This document shows positions 5,539 through 6,510 of a stretch of 6,510 nucleotides of DNA, in pieces (within the stretch, counting starts at the first letter, position 1; each line of letters starts with the position of its first letter). The stretch is taken from the NCBI GenBank assembly GCA_016744275.1, contig JADGEP010000122.1, forward strand, positions 3,194 to 9,703. Direction: 5' to 3'. The notes beneath the pieces were generated by a model. That model was given only the letters and a program-made list of their open reading frames with translations, did not search any database and was not told where the DNA came from. Both the position numbers and the translations under genes were made by a program. This DNA is from Candidatus Krumholzibacteriia bacterium. Lineage in GTDB: Bacteria; Krumholzibacteriota; Krumholzibacteriia; LZORAL124-64-63.

Positions 5539-6510
5539 CTAGCCACCCACCGAGGCAGAGGGTTGTATCAGGGCGATGCGTTCGCGGGCCATGTCGGTCC
5601 ACTCCGGCTTGCCATTGGTATCGATGATTCGCTGCCAGGCATGGCGGGCCGCAGACCAGTCGCCACGTTCTTCCTGCAGTTCGGCCAGGCGGGCAAGGCT
5701 GGCAATGCGGAATGCATCCTGCCGCTCACCCTCGTTGGCTGCCGATTCGTAGGCGGCCAGCGCCAGGTCCACCCGCTCGTTCTTTTCCTGGCACTCGCCC
5801 TGGCGGTACCGGACCTCTGCCAGAGGCGCGTCGCCATATTCGAGGGCGTGGTCATAGGCTTCGACGGCCTGCTGATAATCGCCCACTTCTTCCTGATACA
5901 GCGTGGCGATCTGGACCCACAGGCCCTGGGAATTCTCGTGTTCCGGGTAGTCGCCCAGGAAGCGCACATAGCCGCCGATGGCCGCGTGCCAATCTTCAAC
6001 TTCCTGGTAGCAGATCGCCGCGTTGTAGGCCGCCAAAGGCGCGTACTGTCCGGCGGGGAACAGATCGGTGAGCACTTCGTATCCCTGGGCGGCTTCCAGG
6101 AAATTGTCTTTCTTGAACAGCACCGTCGCTGCGCGCAAGTAGGCGAGTTCCGTCAGATCGTGTTCCGGATGGGTCACGGTGAAGTTGCGGAAACCGGCCA
6201 GAGCCTGGTCCATGGTTTCGTTGCGGTAGTAGCTTTCCGCCAGATAGAAAAGGGCGCCTGGTCCTGACTCGCTGTCGGGGTAGTCCAGGGTCACTTTTTC
6301 GAAGGCCTTGGCAGCGGTGTTGAAGTCGCCGGCCGCGAAGGCGTCCTGGCCCTTGTTCCAGTAGATGTCGGCCGCCATGGGGCTGTCCGGATGGCTCTCG
6401 AGGTAAGCGCTCATGTCCTTGCCACTGCGGTAATAACAAGACTGAATGCCCAGTTCGGCATCTTCGACGCGCGGGTCCGAAGGGAAGGCGGCAACGAAGG
6501 CGCCAAAGGC
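5539..6510 (-). CDS. Tetratricopeptide-repeat protein, 5' partial
   Basis: The frame is open to the right edge, giving 323 C-terminal residues and stop TAG 5539-5541. ATG at 6414 lies inside the continuous frame and is unlikely to be the start, because the residues before it (FPSDPRVEDAELGIQSCYYR) continue the repeat pattern. At least seven helix-pair repeats of about 34-37 residues can be laid out. They begin near YWNKGQDAFAAGDF, FYLAESYYRNETMD, YLRAATVLFKKDNF, YNAAICYQEVEDWH, WVQIATLYQEEVGD, RYRQGECQEKNERV and ARLAELQEERGDWS. Each carries the A/G-x-Y-x-x-x-x-[DN]-[FY]-x-x-A pattern; several have a following FP/YP turn. TPR solenoids bind partner proteins. A TPR protein next to a Tol/Ton-type motor recalls CpoB/YbgF beside tol-pal and BamD-like or Agl-cluster proteins, but that link is inference. 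The likely signal peptide or anchor would lie outside the window. The same strand and order suggest functional linkage with the motor operon, though a hairpin separates the two. Confidence 0.9.
   Translation of the reverse strand, partial: AFGAFVAAFPSDPRVEDAELGIQSCYYRSGKDMSAYLESHPDSPMAADIYWNKGQDAFAAGDFNTAAKAFEKVTLDYPDSESGPGALFYLAESYYRNETMDQALAGFRNFTVTHPEHDLTELAYLRAATVLFKKDNFLEAAQGYEVLTDLFPAGQYAPLAAYNAAICYQEVEDWHAAIGGYVRFLGDYPEHENSQGLWVQIATLYQEEVGDYQQAVEAYDHALEYGDAPLAEVRYRQGECQEKNERVDLALAAYESAANEGERQDAFRIASLARLAELQEERGDWSAARHAWQRIIDTNGKPEWTDMARERIALIQPSASVGG

Noticed and set aside
1..6510. tRNA, rRNA, CRISPR array, insertion sequence or attachment site
   Set aside because: No cloverleaf-like segment, spaced identical repeats, transposase-like protein or flanking inverted/direct repeats were found by reading both strands.

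Overview
The window is a moderately GC-rich stretch from a Gram-negative (two-membrane) bacterium: it encodes a TonB-type energy transducer, an ExbB/TolQ-type proton channel, two ExbD/TolR-type proteins and a secreted protein with an OmpA-like end. The mixture (paired ExbD genes, a FlgD-like/OmpA-like envelope protein, a PAS kinase with an FFHDVLN-type H-box) would fit an uncultured lineage such as Krumholzibacteriota/FCB relatives or the former Deltaproteobacteria. That placement is inferred from family resemblance only.

Layout, by coordinate: (a) 3-473, plus strand, the 3' part of a gene for a glycine/aromatic protein built on a ~30-residue repeat; (b) 474-526, a convergent intergenic gap with a perfect 12-bp hairpin; (c) 527-1296, minus strand, a PAS sensor histidine kinase broken by an internal out-of-frame deletion; (d) 1372-5241, minus strand, a tight five-gene operon read in the order exbB/tolQ-like, exbD-like 1, exbD-like 2, tonB-like, FlgD/OmpA-like secreted protein; (e) 5242-5538, an upstream leader/promoter region with a short palindrome and a 12-bp hairpin; (f) 5539-6510, minus strand, the C-terminal part of a TPR protein that continues beyond the window edge.

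The operon reads as a self-contained proton-motive-force transducer. The ExbB-like channel and two ExbD-like proteins would form the inner-membrane motor, and the TonB-like protein (SxxxH motif in its anchor) would carry the force across the periplasm. The secreted protein and perhaps the TPR protein would act at the peptidoglycan or outer membrane. The first ExbD-like protein keeps the transmembrane Asp thought to carry protons. The second has Asn at that position, so the motor may have a built-in asymmetric ExbD pair. The OmpA-like domain of the last protein has lost the loop that normally binds peptidoglycan. The target of the system cannot be told from the sequence: no TonB-dependent receptor gene is in the window.
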